From positions 1,054,001 to 1,118,000 of the forward strand of contig CAWIAN010000007.1 of NCBI GenBank assembly GCA_963834135.1: a DNA stretch of 64,000 nt. The letters are read 5' to 3'. Positions 51,822 to 61,205 of the stretch are shown here, in pieces. Source of the stretch: Bog-257 sp963834135 (GTDB lineage Bacteria > Acidobacteriota > Terriglobia > Terriglobales > Acidobacteriaceae). A program made the position numbers and the translations under genes. The first letter of the stretch is position 1; the number at the start of each line of letters is the position of its first letter. The notes beneath the pieces were generated by a model that ran no database searches, was not told where the DNA came from, and saw only the letters and a list, made by a program, of their open reading frames with translations.

Positions 51822-53063
51822 ATGGTCAGAGACTTAATGTCGCAAGCCTACAGCGCGATGCGCTACAACCGTCGCCGCACGGCGCTGACCATGCTCGGAA
51901 TGGCCTGGGGAATCGCCACTGTGGTACTGCTGCTGGCTTACGGAGCCGGATTCGGCCGCGCCATCAACGTTATCTTCGAGAACTGGGGGACCCGCATCAT
52001 TGGCGTCTTTCCCGGACGCACTTCGCAACAGGCCGGCGGACAGAAGGCCGGAACTAAGATCAAGTTCACCATCGATGACCTTGGTCGCATCACCGCGGCC
52101 GCACCGTTGGTAAACCACGTCACGCCCGAAGTTGACAAGGATTCGAACGTGCAGCGCGACGTGCGCACCTACACGCTGCCCATTCAGGGTGATTATCCGA
52201 CCCTGTTCAACATCCTGGCACTGAAGCTGGAAGAGGGCCGGTTGTTCGACGCCCAGGACGAAGAGCAACGCGCTCGCGTTGCAGTTATCAGTTCCGATGC
52301 GAAGCTCAAGCTTTTCTCCGGCGAATATGCCATCGGCCAGAACATCCGTATCGACGGCATCAGCTACAAGGTCATCGGCGTGCTCGCGCCGCACATGCAG
52401 GAAGGCGACGACAGTGTAAACAAGACCGTCTACATCCCGTTCAGCGCGATGAGCGACTTCAAGGACACTCACTATCTCGACGGAATCTGGATGTCGTACG
52501 AAGGCACTGACTTCGAACTGGTTGAGAAGCAGGTGCGCGGAGCGCTGGCGGAGCAATACAACTTCAAGCCCGACGACAAACGCGCGGTCTTCGTCTACAA
52601 CATGATGAAACAGCTCAAGCAGTTCCAGATCATCACCATGGGACTGAAGATACTGCTTGGCTTTATCGGTACGCTGACGCTCGGCATCGGCGGAGTCGGG
52701 TTAATGAACATTATGTTGGTTGCGGTCACGCAGCGCACGCGCGAGATCGGGGTGGAGAAAGCGCTTGGCGGCCGGCGTCGAGACATTCTCCTCCAGTTCC
52801 TGGCCGAAGCGCTCGCCATAACCTTCGTCGGTGGGATCGCCGGGATCGTGATGGCCTACGCAATCTCGTTTGGCGTAGGACGTATCACCTTCTATAGCGC
52901 GATCGCGAAGAACGCCGATGCGGCCGACATTCGCTTGATCATCGATCCTTCGACCGTGATTGCTGCGACCATAATTTTGGCGCTGGTCGGACTGGTCAGC
53001 GGAATGTTGCCGGCGATCAAGGCCTCGCGTCTTGATCCGATCGAAGCGTTGCGGTACGAGTAA
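51822..53063 (+). CDS. MacB/FtsX-type ABC permease, second of pair
   Basis: 413 residues with the same layout as its upstream neighbour: N-terminal helix (ALTMLGMAWGIATVVLLLAYG), periplasmic domain, and FtsX core with RTREIGVEKALGGRRRDI. Sequence identity to the first is moderate, suggesting an old duplication; the two could form a heterodimer, which is inference. ATG 51822. A downstream ATPase gene is absent; the next gene is on the other strand. Confidence 0.88.
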   Translation: MVRDLMSQAYSAMRYNRRRTALTMLGMAWGIATVVLLLAYGAGFGRAINVIFENWGTRIIGVFPGRTSQQAGGQKAGTKIKFTIDDLGRITAAAPLVNHVTPEVDKDSNVQRDVRTYTLPIQGDYPTLFNILALKLEEGRLFDAQDEEQRARVAVISSDAKLKLFSGEYAIGQNIRIDGISYKVIGVLAPHMQEGDDSVNKTVYIPFSAMSDFKDTHYLDGIWMSYEGTDFELVEKQVRGALAEQYNFKPDDKRAVFVYNMMKQLKQFQIITMGLKILLGFIGTLTLGIGGVGLMNIMLVAVTQRTREIGVEKALGGRRRDILLQFLAEALAITFVGGIAGIVMAYAISFGVGRITFYSAIAKNADAADIRLIIDPSTVIAATIILALVGLVSGMLPAIKASRLDPIEALRYE

Positions 53064-53105
53064 GTAGGCCACAGGCCCCTTAGCGCTCGGCCGTAGTTCG
53101 TTTCG

Positions 53106-54287
53106 TTAGGCTGCCGAATTCGTGCCCATCGCCCTCTCGTTGCCGTCACTTGATTCGCGCGAGTTTGTGGTTCGCACCAAACTGCGTACGTTCGTCGTTT
53201 TTTCAAAGTAGTTCTTCAACCGAAGGAACGGCTGTTCGATAAATCTATAGGACAGGTAAGCTGCCGCGAACGATCCCATCCACATCAGGGGATAAGCCCA
53301 GCGCAGGCGAAGATGTGGGAAAAGATGCTCAATGGCGGTGATGACCACGACGTGATACAGATACAGTGAGTACGAGATACGGCCCAGAAAACGGAACAGC
53401 GGATGTTCGAGCCATCGATATCCCGGGGCGTCGGCTTGAAAGATGAGTTGAACCAGCAGGACAGCCACAACAACTGTACTGAGCGGTAAGGCAATCGCGT
53501 AAAAGAGCCGGTCACTCATGTGTCGCTCGAGCAGGGTAAGGCTTACTAGAACGCCAACCAGCCAAAGTGGAAATGTCTTTACCCGCGCAACCGCCGCCAG
53601 CACGGGCTCAAGCCGACCCAACTTCAGCGCAAGTGCGAACGCGCAGCCCAGCAATACATCGGCAAAACGTGAGTCGAAGGCATAGCGCAAATAGTCGACA
53701 GGCAAGTGCAGGTAGACACACGCCAGCGCTCGATAAATCCAGATGAAGCCGGTAAGAAACAGCGAGACGCGAAACAGCTTTGCCAAGTCCTTGCGCAGTA
53801 TCAGGCAGATCGCCGGCCACAACAGATAGAACTTCTCTTCCACGCCCAGCGACCAGGTTATGCCCATGATCTGGTGAGCGTGGCTGGGATGCATTGCGGT
53901 GTAGTAGTCCCCCATGTAGAAGAACGACGCAATCGCCTCCGCCCACGAAAATGGCGCGTGGCTTAGGTTTGCGACCAGGACACAAACGATCCAGAACACA
54001 TAGAACGCGGGAAAAATACGAAGGGTGCGGCGAGCATAGAAATTGCGTATGGATATCTCACCGGTGCGTCCCAACTCTCTCAGCAACAACCAGGTGATCA
54101 AGAATCCACTGAGAACAAAGAAAATCAGGACAGCCATGCCGCCGAGTTTGAGTGGTCCAAAGATGTGGGCAAACACAACCAGGCATGCCGCGATACCTCT
54201 GACCGCGTCAAGGGTTGGGATGTGCGAGCGTTTCCCCAAGCGCAAAAGAAGCGCATCGTTCAAACGAGATTTGGCTTCGTCTCTCAT
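53106..54287 (-). CDS. Acyltransferase-3 family membrane protein (OafA/YrhL-like)
   Basis: 393 residues, about ten membrane helices. Visible AT3 motifs: LDAVRGIAACLVVFAHIF with the catalytic His region, FFVLSGFLITWLL, FYARRTLRIFP and GITWSLGVEEKFYLLWP. The family transfers acetyl or other acyl groups to sugars, peptidoglycan or lipids from the cytoplasmic side. The ATG at 54287 is chosen over a TTG at 54323. Not linked to glycan genes, so substrate unknown. Confidence 0.9.
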   Translation of the reverse strand: MRDEAKSRLNDALLLRLGKRSHIPTLDAVRGIAACLVVFAHIFGPLKLGGMAVLIFFVLSGFLITWLLLRELGRTGEISIRNFYARRTLRIFPAFYVFWIVCVLVANLSHAPFSWAEAIASFFYMGDYYTAMHPSHAHQIMGITWSLGVEEKFYLLWPAICLILRKDLAKLFRVSLFLTGFIWIYRALACVYLHLPVDYLRYAFDSRFADVLLGCAFALALKLGRLEPVLAAVARVKTFPLWLVGVLVSLTLLERHMSDRLFYAIALPLSTVVVAVLLVQLIFQADAPGYRWLEHPLFRFLGRISYSLYLYHVVVITAIEHLFPHLRLRWAYPLMWMGSFAAAYLSYRFIEQPFLRLKNYFEKTTNVRSLVRTTNSRESSDGNERAMGTNSAA

Positions 54288-54781
54288 TCCCAGAGACGGT
54301 GGCGGCAGGAAGATGATTAGCAAGCAAGCGCCGTCGCTTTAGCTCACGGGTTCAGTTTGGTTGCGCAGAAAAAACGAAGCGAGCAGATGAAGGCAACGCG
54401 ATCTCCAGTTACTCCGCCGCGCAATCTGGTCTGACACGATGATCGAGGCCGGATACTTTCGCGACGGTTGAGAAATACACGCGAACAATAAGCTGGTCGG
54501 CCATAACCACCAAATGCTGGAAAAGCTTACGGTCGACGAGGCGCTTGGTTGTGATCTTAGATCAAGGCCGCTTCTTGTCAATAGAGAAGAAAGCTTAGCG
54601 CGCGTGAAAACGCGAAGTGGTAATTGTTGCGACGTAGGATTACTACGAGATCAGATTGCGAGGAGATGATCGTTGATGACCAGACTGTAATCTGCCAATC
54701 AAACTCCTCACGCAAATATCTGAAGACTTGAGAGCGTCGTCGTCGGAGGCGTAAGTGAAGCGTGAAGCCGGCCCTTCGACG
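54288..54781. other. Gap without recognised gene
   Basis: 494 bases between the acyltransferase start and a PEP-CTERM gene's end. A palindrome tgatcttagatca lies at 54552-54564; no frame with coding features, no RNA gene and no clear promoter are visible. Confidence 0.5.
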
Positions 54782-55441
54782 CTAGATCAGTTTCCTTCGC
54801 ACGAACTCAACGGTCCCGATTACGCCAGCTCCGAACAGGAGCAAGCTGCTGGGCTCGGGGGTAGTTCCTGTTCCTCCCGATTGCGACCCTGAAAGGGTGA
54901 AGGATTCCGACGGAATCGATCCGAGGCTGGAGTCTATTGCCATCGATGGGCAGCCCAGGGAATGGCAGCCTACTCCGTTGTTCTGGTCCCAGTACACTGG
55001 ATCGCCGGCCGTGTCGATGGCGTTTCCGATCGTGAGCCAGTAAGTTCCAGCGTTGAGGGCCGGTCCGTTAAAGCCGCCGGTTTCGGTACAAACATTGAAG
55101 CCCGAGCCATTTGTAAAGCAGCCGGACTGCGTGAAGTCCACCTGCTGATTGAAATAAATGGTGCCCGTGCCCATGGCGAATTGAGAAAGAACGATTTGCG
55201 CGCTCTCAAGTGTGTCTCCTGTGAACAACCAGGCGCCAAAGGTCAGACCGTTTACTGTGCTCGCGTTGGCGAGTGTGAAACTGTCGCTGGGAGAGAATCC
55301 TTCATTGATGGTCCACGCTAGAACCTCGCCATTGATGGGACCGTTTTCATAAAGGGTGTTTTGCGCGGCGGCGTTCAGGGCAGCGGAGAAGACGAGATAG
55401 AGCACAAGAACTTGACCGGATGTCGCGACGATCTTTCGCAT
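54782..55441 (-). CDS. PEP-CTERM exported protein
   Basis: 219 residues: signal peptide (residues 1-27), a beta-rich body with Cys pairs (SGCFTNGSGFNVCTET, GVGCHSLGCPS), a Gly-rich linker, then the sorting tag TPEPSSLLLFGAGVIG and basic RRKLI. The tag matches the other PEP-CTERM gene at 36975, so both probably depend on the same exosortase. Sigma-54 box not found upstream. Start at 55441 (ATG). Confidence 0.9.
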   Translation of the reverse strand: MRKIVATSGQVLVLYLVFSAALNAAAQNTLYENGPINGEVLAWTINEGFSPSDSFTLANASTVNGLTFGAWLFTGDTLESAQIVLSQFAMGTGTIYFNQQVDFTQSGCFTNGSGFNVCTETGGFNGPALNAGTYWLTIGNAIDTAGDPVYWDQNNGVGCHSLGCPSMAIDSSLGSIPSESFTLSGSQSGGTGTTPEPSSLLLFGAGVIGTVEFVRRKLI

Positions 55442-55621
55442 TGCAGAGCTCCTTCGAGGCAGAAGTGCAGCTTTCAGAGGGGGCCTACAAGATCGCCGAG
55501 AGTGTACACCGCTTTTAGCCTGGAGCTGAAGGAATTAGTTGGAGGCGAAGGCAGTACCGATGCTGGTCTGCCAGTTGGGGTATCGGCCTAGAGATAGCAA
55601 GAATCCGGCCAATACTTCTGG

Positions 55622-56332
55622 CTATCGCTTGATGATTGGATTGTAACCTTCGGCGACCAGCTTGGCCTTCATCGCTTCAGCGTCGGCTATGGTGGAGAAC
55701 GGCCCGACCTGCACGTGATAAAACTTGTCGTTCGTCACAGGATTGTTTACGACGAAAACGTTGTAGTTCTTTTTACGCAAGGCGCCGGCCAGCGCAACCG
55801 CATCGTCTTCGCGCGAGACCGCTGCGATCTGCACCACGATGGTTCCCGGTCCCGTCACAGGCGATGTATGGGACATCACATCGCCCGCATGCGTGGGGGG
55901 CGTTGGAGCGGCCGTCGGTGCTGCGGCTGCGGCTACTACCTTCGGAGCCGGCGTTGCAGCTTGCGGAGCAGCCTGCGCCGGAGCCGTCGTAGCCGGGGCA
56001 GCGTTATCGTTCTGCTTGACCGCGTTGTAGAAGGTCAAATTGCTTTGCTTGCTGCCATCGCTAGAGTCATCGGCCGCCGAAGCCTCGCTCTGCGACTTTG
56101 AGGCCACCGCCGCCGAAGGCTTGGGATTGCCGGAGTTCGACGATCCTGTGTCGGCTGAGACGGTAGCGGATGTGGGTTGATCGTTCAGTGCCTGCTCGCG
56201 CCCGGAACTTTTCCCCAGCGAATAGCCGATGGAGAAGAAAATGCCGCAGATTGCCGCCAGCAGGAAAAACAGGCCTAGCAGCTTGCCTACGCCGAGGGTT
56301 ATTTCCGTATCGTCCGACGCCATTGAATGCAC
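55622..56332 (-). CDS. SPOR-domain membrane protein
   Basis: 236 residues: a short cytoplasmic segment, one membrane helix (GLFFLLAAICGIFFSIGYSLG), a long Ala/Pro/Thr-rich linker (about 40-160) and a SPOR domain at the C-terminus (VVQIAAVSREDDAVALAGAL ... YHVQVGPFS). SPOR domains bind denuded peptidoglycan at the division site. GTG at 56332 is chosen because GGAGG lies six bases ahead. It starts 24 bases after the slipin gene on the same strand. Confidence 0.88.
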   Translation of the reverse strand: MHSMASDDTEITLGVGKLLGLFFLLAAICGIFFSIGYSLGKSSGREQALNDQPTSATVSADTGSSNSGNPKPSAAVASKSQSEASAADDSSDGSKQSNLTFYNAVKQNDNAAPATTAPAQAAPQAATPAPKVVAAAAAPTAAPTPPTHAGDVMSHTSPVTGPGTIVVQIAAVSREDDAVALAGALRKKNYNVFVVNNPVTNDKFYHVQVGPFSTIADAEAMKAKLVAEGYNPIIKR

Positions 56333-56356
56333 GGCAATCCTCCCTCACTTGGAGGC

Positions 56357-57160
56357 TTACATTTTCTTGTCAGCCGGCGGTGGCAAGCTCGTGAGCTTCG
56401 CCGTATCCGCCTTTACCAGGTTCTGCAGTCCGGCCAGCAAATCCACTGGCACGGGGAAGATGATGGTCGTGTTTTTCTCCACGCCGATCTCGGTCAACGT
56501 TTGCAGATAACGCAACTGAATACTGGTAGGCTCCATCGCCAGCAGGTGCGCCGCATCGATCAGGCGTTGCGCCGCCGCGTATTCGCCTTCAGCGTGAATG
56601 ATCTTCGACCGCTTTTCGCGCTCCGCCTCGGCCTGCTTGGCCATGGCGCGGGTCATCGTCTCCGGCAGGTCGACCTGCTTCACCTCAACGTTGGTCACCT
56701 TCACGCCCCAGGGATCAGTGTGCTGATCGAGAATCGACTGTAGCCGCAGATTGATCTTCTCGCGATGCGCCAGCAACTCGTCGAGGTCGACTTCGCCTAA
56801 TACTGAGCGGAGCGTAGTCTGCGCGAACTGTGATGTCTGGTACATGTAATTCGAAACCGCTACCACCGCCTTGTTCGGATCGATTACCCGCAGGAAGATG
56901 ACCGCATTCACCTTCAACGTAACGTTGTCGCGCGTGATGATATCCTGCGGCGGAACCTCCAGCGCCTCCTGCCGCAGCGAGACGCGCACGATACGATCGA
57001 TGGGCGCAAACACCAGAATTACGCCCGGCCCCTTTGGCATGCCCATCAAACGGCCGAGGCGGAAAATGACACCGCGCTCATACTCGGCCAGGATCTTGAT
57101 CGAGTTGATGATGTAAAGAGCAAAGATAACAACAACGACAAGCACAGCAATGCTCGGCAC
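56357..57160 (-). CDS. Slipin (SPFH/stomatin-family membrane protein)
   Basis: 267 residues: membrane helix near the N-terminus (VPSIAVLVVVVIFALYIIN), then the SPFH domain (AEYERGVIFRLGR, DIITRDNVTLKVNAVIF, VKVTNVEVKQVDLPETM) and a coiled coil. The GTG at 57160 with GGAGG six bases upstream is preferred; a longer frame to 57280 adds a polar leader. Slipins pair with NfeD proteases, and nfeD lies directly upstream in the same direction here. Confidence 0.93.
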   Translation of the reverse strand: MPSIAVLVVVVIFALYIINSIKILAEYERGVIFRLGRLMGMPKGPGVILVFAPIDRIVRVSLRQEALEVPPQDIITRDNVTLKVNAVIFLRVIDPNKAVVAVSNYMYQTSQFAQTTLRSVLGEVDLDELLAHREKINLRLQSILDQHTDPWGVKVTNVEVKQVDLPETMTRAMAKQAEAEREKRSKIIHAEGEYAAAQRLIDAAHLLAMEPTSIQLRYLQTLTEIGVEKNTTIIFPVPVDLLAGLQNLVKADTAKLTSLPPPADKKM

Positions 57161-57256
57161 GAGGTGCCTCCAGCTATTCTGAAGTTTAGAACGGGTACTA
57201 CTGCGGATTGTAGGCCCAAGTGGCCGGGAACCCAAGTGGGTAACAGAGGAGCAGCC

Positions 57257-57412
57257 GTGAGCTCTGAGGTGTGAGCTCACAGCCTTTTACTACTAGAGGC
57301 CGGCAGATAAGTCGCACTGCCGCAGTTGAAGGGCATGTGACGCGATCAGCGTCTCACATCCGAAACAATCGGTTTTAGCCCATGGCTCATAGCTCAAAGC
57401 TCATGGCCGACA
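57257..57412. repeat. Low-complexity gagctc/gctcat repeat
   Basis: Motifs gtgagctctgaggtgtgagctcac (57257-57280) and ggctcatagctcaaagctcatggcc (57384-57408) are built from gagct/gctca units and partly mirror each other. They lie between the nfeD and slipin genes. No frame. Similar bracketed blocks occur near 1.4 and 43.9 kb with other core words. Confidence 0.55.
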
Positions 57413-57413
57413 G

Positions 57414-58694
57414 CTACTTCTTCTCCACTTCCAGCTCTAGCCCTTCCACCTTACGCACAACCACGGGATCGCCCATGCCCACACGCGACGGAGCGTGCGC
57501 GTTCCACAATTCCCCGAGCACGAAGACCTTGCCCTCGGGATCGATGTCGGTACGTGCTTCGCCGATCGCGCCGATGAGTCCTGCCACTCCAGTCACGACT
57601 TTGTTGCGTCGTGCCTTGAGTGCGATCGTCATCAGGAAGATGGTGATTACTCCGAGTGGAATGCTCACTCCCAGCGCGGTCCAAAGCTTCACGCGCATCT
57701 CCGGAATGGGACCGTCTACCAGCAGCAATCCACCTAAGGTCAGACAGGCAATGCCGGCGATACCGAGGATCCCATGCGTAGCGAACTTCGCTTCCAGGAT
57801 GAACAGCGCAAAGGCGGCGACGATCAATGTGAATGCGGCATAACGCGTGGGCAACAGGTTCAGCGCGAACAGCGCCAGCAGAATGAAAACCACGCCGACA
57901 ACTCCGGGCACGACCGCGCCGGGATGATTGAATTCGGTGTAGAGCGCGAGTGCACCGATCGCCAGCACGATGAACGCAATGTTGGGATCGAGCAGGAAGT
58001 CGAGGATGCGCTGCCTTAGCGTCATTGGCATATCGTCGACTTTCGCGCCGACCAAATCCAGTTTCACCTGTTTGCCGTCAAAGCGCTTGATGGTTCGGGC
58101 CGAGATTTGCCGGAAGAGGTCGTCCTGGTCCTTGGCGACGATGTCGATCAAGTGCTGCTGCAGTGCCTCCTGGTCGGTCCACGACTTCGATTCGCGCACC
58201 GCGCTCTCGGCGAGTTGTACGTTGCGGCCGCGCGGTCCGACGAACGAACGCATGAAGGCAGCCGAGTCATTCTCGACCTTCGTCTTCATTATGTCGTCCA
58301 TCTTCTCGCCGCCCAGTTGCACGGGATGCGCCGCACCCGTATTGGTTCCGGGCGCCATCGCCGCCACGTCTGCCGATTCCAGGATGAAAAATCCCGCCGA
58401 CGCCGCATTTGCGCCGCTAGGCGCGACGTAGACAATGACCGGTACAGGCGAGTCGAGGATCTTGGCGATGATCTCGCGAGTGGAGTCAACCAGCCCGCCA
58501 GGCGTGTGCAACTCGATCAGCACAGCATCTGCATTGCTCTGGCGCGCCCGTTCAATAGCGCGTGCAATATACTCGGAGCTGATGGGCTGAATGGTGTCGT
58601 CGACGGTGATTTTGACGACGGTGCTGGCAAAAGATGTGCCGCAAGCCAGCGCTACAATAAAACTGCAGAGCAAGAAGAGCCGAATTCGGAACAT
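57414..58694 (-). CDS. NfeD-like membrane serine protease
   Basis: 426 residues: signal peptide, ClpP-type serine protease domain with Ser99 in NAASAGF and a candidate general base Lys137 or Lys139, four to five membrane helices (about 215-350), and an NfeD OB-fold at the C-terminus (NAHAPSRVGMGDPVVVRKV). Archaeal homologues cut slipin/stomatin C-termini. ATG 58694 has GGAAGGAGCG upstream. The slipin gene is 253 bases downstream in the same direction with a repeat between. Confidence 0.92.
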   Translation of the reverse strand: MFRIRLFLLCSFIVALACGTSFASTVVKITVDDTIQPISSEYIARAIERARQSNADAVLIELHTPGGLVDSTREIIAKILDSPVPVIVYVAPSGANAASAGFFILESADVAAMAPGTNTGAAHPVQLGGEKMDDIMKTKVENDSAAFMRSFVGPRGRNVQLAESAVRESKSWTDQEALQQHLIDIVAKDQDDLFRQISARTIKRFDGKQVKLDLVGAKVDDMPMTLRQRILDFLLDPNIAFIVLAIGALALYTEFNHPGAVVPGVVGVVFILLALFALNLLPTRYAAFTLIVAAFALFILEAKFATHGILGIAGIACLTLGGLLLVDGPIPEMRVKLWTALGVSIPLGVITIFLMTIALKARRNKVVTGVAGLIGAIGEARTDIDPEGKVFVLGELWNAHAPSRVGMGDPVVVRKVEGLELEVEKK

Positions 58695-58776
58695 AAGCGC
58701 TCCTTCCGGAGAGCAATTCAAAGAGGTGGAAGACTCTCCGTGCGCGATTGACGGCGCCCTCCACCAAATCCCTTCT

Positions 58777-60420
58777 CTATTTTGAACCCGTTTGCCCTCT
58801 GGCGATATCTTCTTTTAGCCGCAACGCCGTCGCATTAGCAGGCTCAATCGCCAACGCCTTTTGCACTTCGCTCTGAGCGGACGATATCTGGTTCTGCTTC
58901 AGGTCCAACCGAGCCAGCACCAGCAGTCCATCGACGTTGGGCTTCACACGCACCGACGTCTGGGCCTCAGACCGTGCGTTGCTGACATCACCTTTCTTCT
59001 CCAACAGCATTGCCAGCTGCGCATGAGCTGCATCGTCGTTGTAGTCGGTGCTGATAGCGTCTCGGAACTCAACCTCCGCTTCGTCAGGCATATTCTGCGC
59101 CAGCAGTTCCTTGCCGCGCTGCACATGATAAGCAGCGTGCGTGCGAGGGTCGGTCTTAGCCAGGCGCGCCTCCGCCAGATTGTGAATCTCCATTTCCAGC
59201 TGGCGATAGGAAGCCTCATCGTAATTTCGCTTGATACGCTCCATTGGCACGTGCGACTGGCTCGACGTAAGCAAGGTATACGCTGCTGCGACATTATTCG
59301 TGGATGCCGCAGGCGGCGGCGGAACGCCACGATTGATCATGTCCAGAAGAGACTTGGCTTCCGAATCGTTGGGCCGCTGCTGCAATTCATCTTTGAGCTG
59401 GCGCAATGCTCCGGTATTGTCACCGTTGTTGTAGAGCGCCACGGCCAGATTGAAACGGTAATCAGCGTCATTGGGATCGGCGGTTACCGCTTTGGTGAAG
59501 TATTCCACGGCGTTCGCGCGATGACCGCGCCGGGCCTCCACCACTCCCATGTTGTTGTAGACCTCCGTCAACGGTACCCGCGTCGACAGGTAGCTGAACG
59601 CGGCATAGGACTTATCAAAGTTGCCGCGATAGAACTCCGACATGCCCAGCAGGAAGTTGGCCTCGCCCGCCGCTTCGCTGGTCTTCGGAATGCGTGCAAA
59701 CCATGACGAAGCCGATTCGTACTCATGGGCGCCATAATATGTCTTGCCCAGCTGCAGCATGGCGATCGTGTAGTTGGGATTCAGCTTTACCGCGTCGTGA
59801 AAATAGTGAATGCGCTGCTGATAGCTGGTGGCCAAAATACCGCGAATGTAATTCTCGAAGGCGTCCAGCCGGATGGGCGGGAAGGCTGTCATGAACTGAT
59901 CGCGCGTCATCGCCGGATGCGTTGGCATCTGCTGCAGCAGTTGCCAGGCCAGTGCTGTCTGCAACTCGATGAGGCTGGGCAACGGCCCGCTGCTGTCCAC
60001 CGCCGGGTACAGGTGCAGCTTCCTCATGTCGAGCAGTTGTGCTTTGGCGCTGAATGTCTTGCCGTCGAAGGTGTAGCTGCCCATGACGACATAGTCGGCG
60101 TCCATCTGCTCGGCGACACGGTAAATCGTCGCCCGCGACGGCACTACGGTTGAGGGAACACCGGAGTGATCGAAGGCGTAACCGCGATCGTCACGACTGG
60201 TGACGTACAGGTGGGACGAAGCCATGCGCTGGGACAAGACCTCTGGAAATGACTCGCCAATCCATTCCAGCCCCGGAGCGCTCGACTGATTTTCAAACGG
60301 CATGACCATTAAAGTCTGAGTGCTGGGAAGGGTCTGTGCGGCAGCCAGCGCGGCAAGCACGCCCACGGCCGCCAGAATGAAGCCAAACCGTTGAATTAAA
60401 CGCAGGTAAAAATATTGCAA
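58777..60420 (-). CDS. Exported TPR protein with TolB-N-like domain
   Basis: 547 residues. A hydrophobic N-terminus (FILAAVGVLAALAAAQ) is followed by a domain like TolB-N/CsgG (TLMVMPFENQSSAPGLEWIGESFPE, about residues 30-140), then TPR repeats to the end. Start TTG at 60420: no in-frame ATG precedes the signal peptide. A minus-strand TATAAT lies only 10 bases upstream, so the transcript may be leaderless. Function: periplasmic scaffold, inferred. Confidence 0.83.
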   Translation of the reverse strand: MQYFYLRLIQRFGFILAAVGVLAALAAAQTLPSTQTLMVMPFENQSSAPGLEWIGESFPEVLSQRMASSHLYVTSRDDRGYAFDHSGVPSTVVPSRATIYRVAEQMDADYVVMGSYTFDGKTFSAKAQLLDMRKLHLYPAVDSSGPLPSLIELQTALAWQLLQQMPTHPAMTRDQFMTAFPPIRLDAFENYIRGILATSYQQRIHYFHDAVKLNPNYTIAMLQLGKTYYGAHEYESASSWFARIPKTSEAAGEANFLLGMSEFYRGNFDKSYAAFSYLSTRVPLTEVYNNMGVVEARRGHRANAVEYFTKAVTADPNDADYRFNLAVALYNNGDNTGALRQLKDELQQRPNDSEAKSLLDMINRGVPPPPAASTNNVAAAYTLLTSSQSHVPMERIKRNYDEASYRQLEMEIHNLAEARLAKTDPRTHAAYHVQRGKELLAQNMPDEAEVEFRDAISTDYNDDAAHAQLAMLLEKKGDVSNARSEAQTSVRVKPNVDGLLVLARLDLKQNQISSAQSEVQKALAIEPANATALRLKEDIARGQTGSK

Positions 60421-60429
60421 AGTGCTTCG

Positions 60430-60435
60430 ATTATA
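60430..60435 (-). promoter_or_regulatory. -10 box near a TTG start
   Basis: Minus-strand TATAAT. A transcript starting near 60423 would begin about three bases before the TTG at 60420. The -35 region is weak, so this is tentative. The remaining divergent gap to 60686 has no gene. Confidence 0.45.
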
Positions 60436-60685
60436 GACGTTTGTTAATACGACGAACCGTCGTTGCTGAAGCCCGCGCCCCGCCCGCGTCAGGGTTAATT
60501 GTCTTCGTCTTCAGGTAGTTGCAGTTCCGGGAAGCATTGCAAGCCGTCGTCACCTTAGCTGCGAAACCTTTTCCTGATTCTTCGAATCTAAGCCGTGTAG
60601 CCGGTTTTGTGCCTGGGGTGCGAAGTTGGTTCTGGGGCCAGCCCAACAGTTGCCGGGTTGAACTGTTGCGGCGAGGAGATGGGTT

Positions 60686-60919
60686 ATGAGGCTGTTCGAC
60701 GTGGTCTTCGGTTGTTCGCACAAACGCTGTAGTTTTCCGATAACGGTTCGCGGAAAGCAGCGCCGCAGTGTAGCGGCCTCTTTAACGGGAACCTACGTGG
60801 TTTGCCTGGATTGCGGACAGGAGTTCGCATACGACTGGAACGAGATGAAGATGGTGGACGGTAAAGGAGCGGCCAGTATGAATCCCGCGCCCGTCTATTC
60901 CGGTCCAAAGGCGGCGTAA
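60686..60919 (+). CDS. Small zinc-binding protein
   Basis: 77 residues with Cys at CSHKRC near residue 10 and CLDCGQEFAYDW near residue 40, a likely zinc ribbon. Unknown function; I do not recognise a named family. The ATG at 60686 has GAGGAGAT upstream. A terminator follows. Confidence 0.75.
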   Translation: MRLFDVVFGCSHKRCSFPITVRGKQRRSVAASLTGTYVVCLDCGQEFAYDWNEMKMVDGKGAASMNPAPVYSGPKAA

Positions 60920-60967
60920 CGGAAGATTATTTAGCGAAGCAGATGCAGTACAAACAAACGCAGGCAG

Positions 60968-60996
60968 AGGCGCTCATGGAGCGCCTTGTTTTTTGC
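60968..60996 (+). terminator. Rho-independent terminator
   Basis: aggcgctc/gagcgcct stem (60968-60975, 60979-60986), loop atg, then tgttttttgc. It follows the small zinc-binding protein gene by 48 bases. Confidence 0.9.
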
Positions 60997-61205
60997 GTCT
61001 CGTAACACTCCCACATTGGCAGAGTTCCGATCTGGCATCAGCGGTCACGCCGCGACGTGATGCAGGGCACTGAGCTTCCGCTCCCCTCCATGAAATCTTG
61101 GGCTTGACGGGACTGCCGGTACACCGCTCCTGACTCAATGAGTCGAGAGTGTGCGGCCACTCCCGGAAACGTGCTGGTTCCTACCCAGAAAGGAGCGCCA
61201 CGCAC

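Noticed and set aside
54552..54564. Palindrome tgatcttagatca considered as an FNR site
   Set aside because: The spacing differs from TTGAT-N4-ATCAA and no gene starts near it in a fitting direction.
54339..54581. 80-codon minus-strand frame in the gap near 54.4 kb
   Set aside because: Ser/Arg-rich without an RBS, signal or domain; probably not coding.
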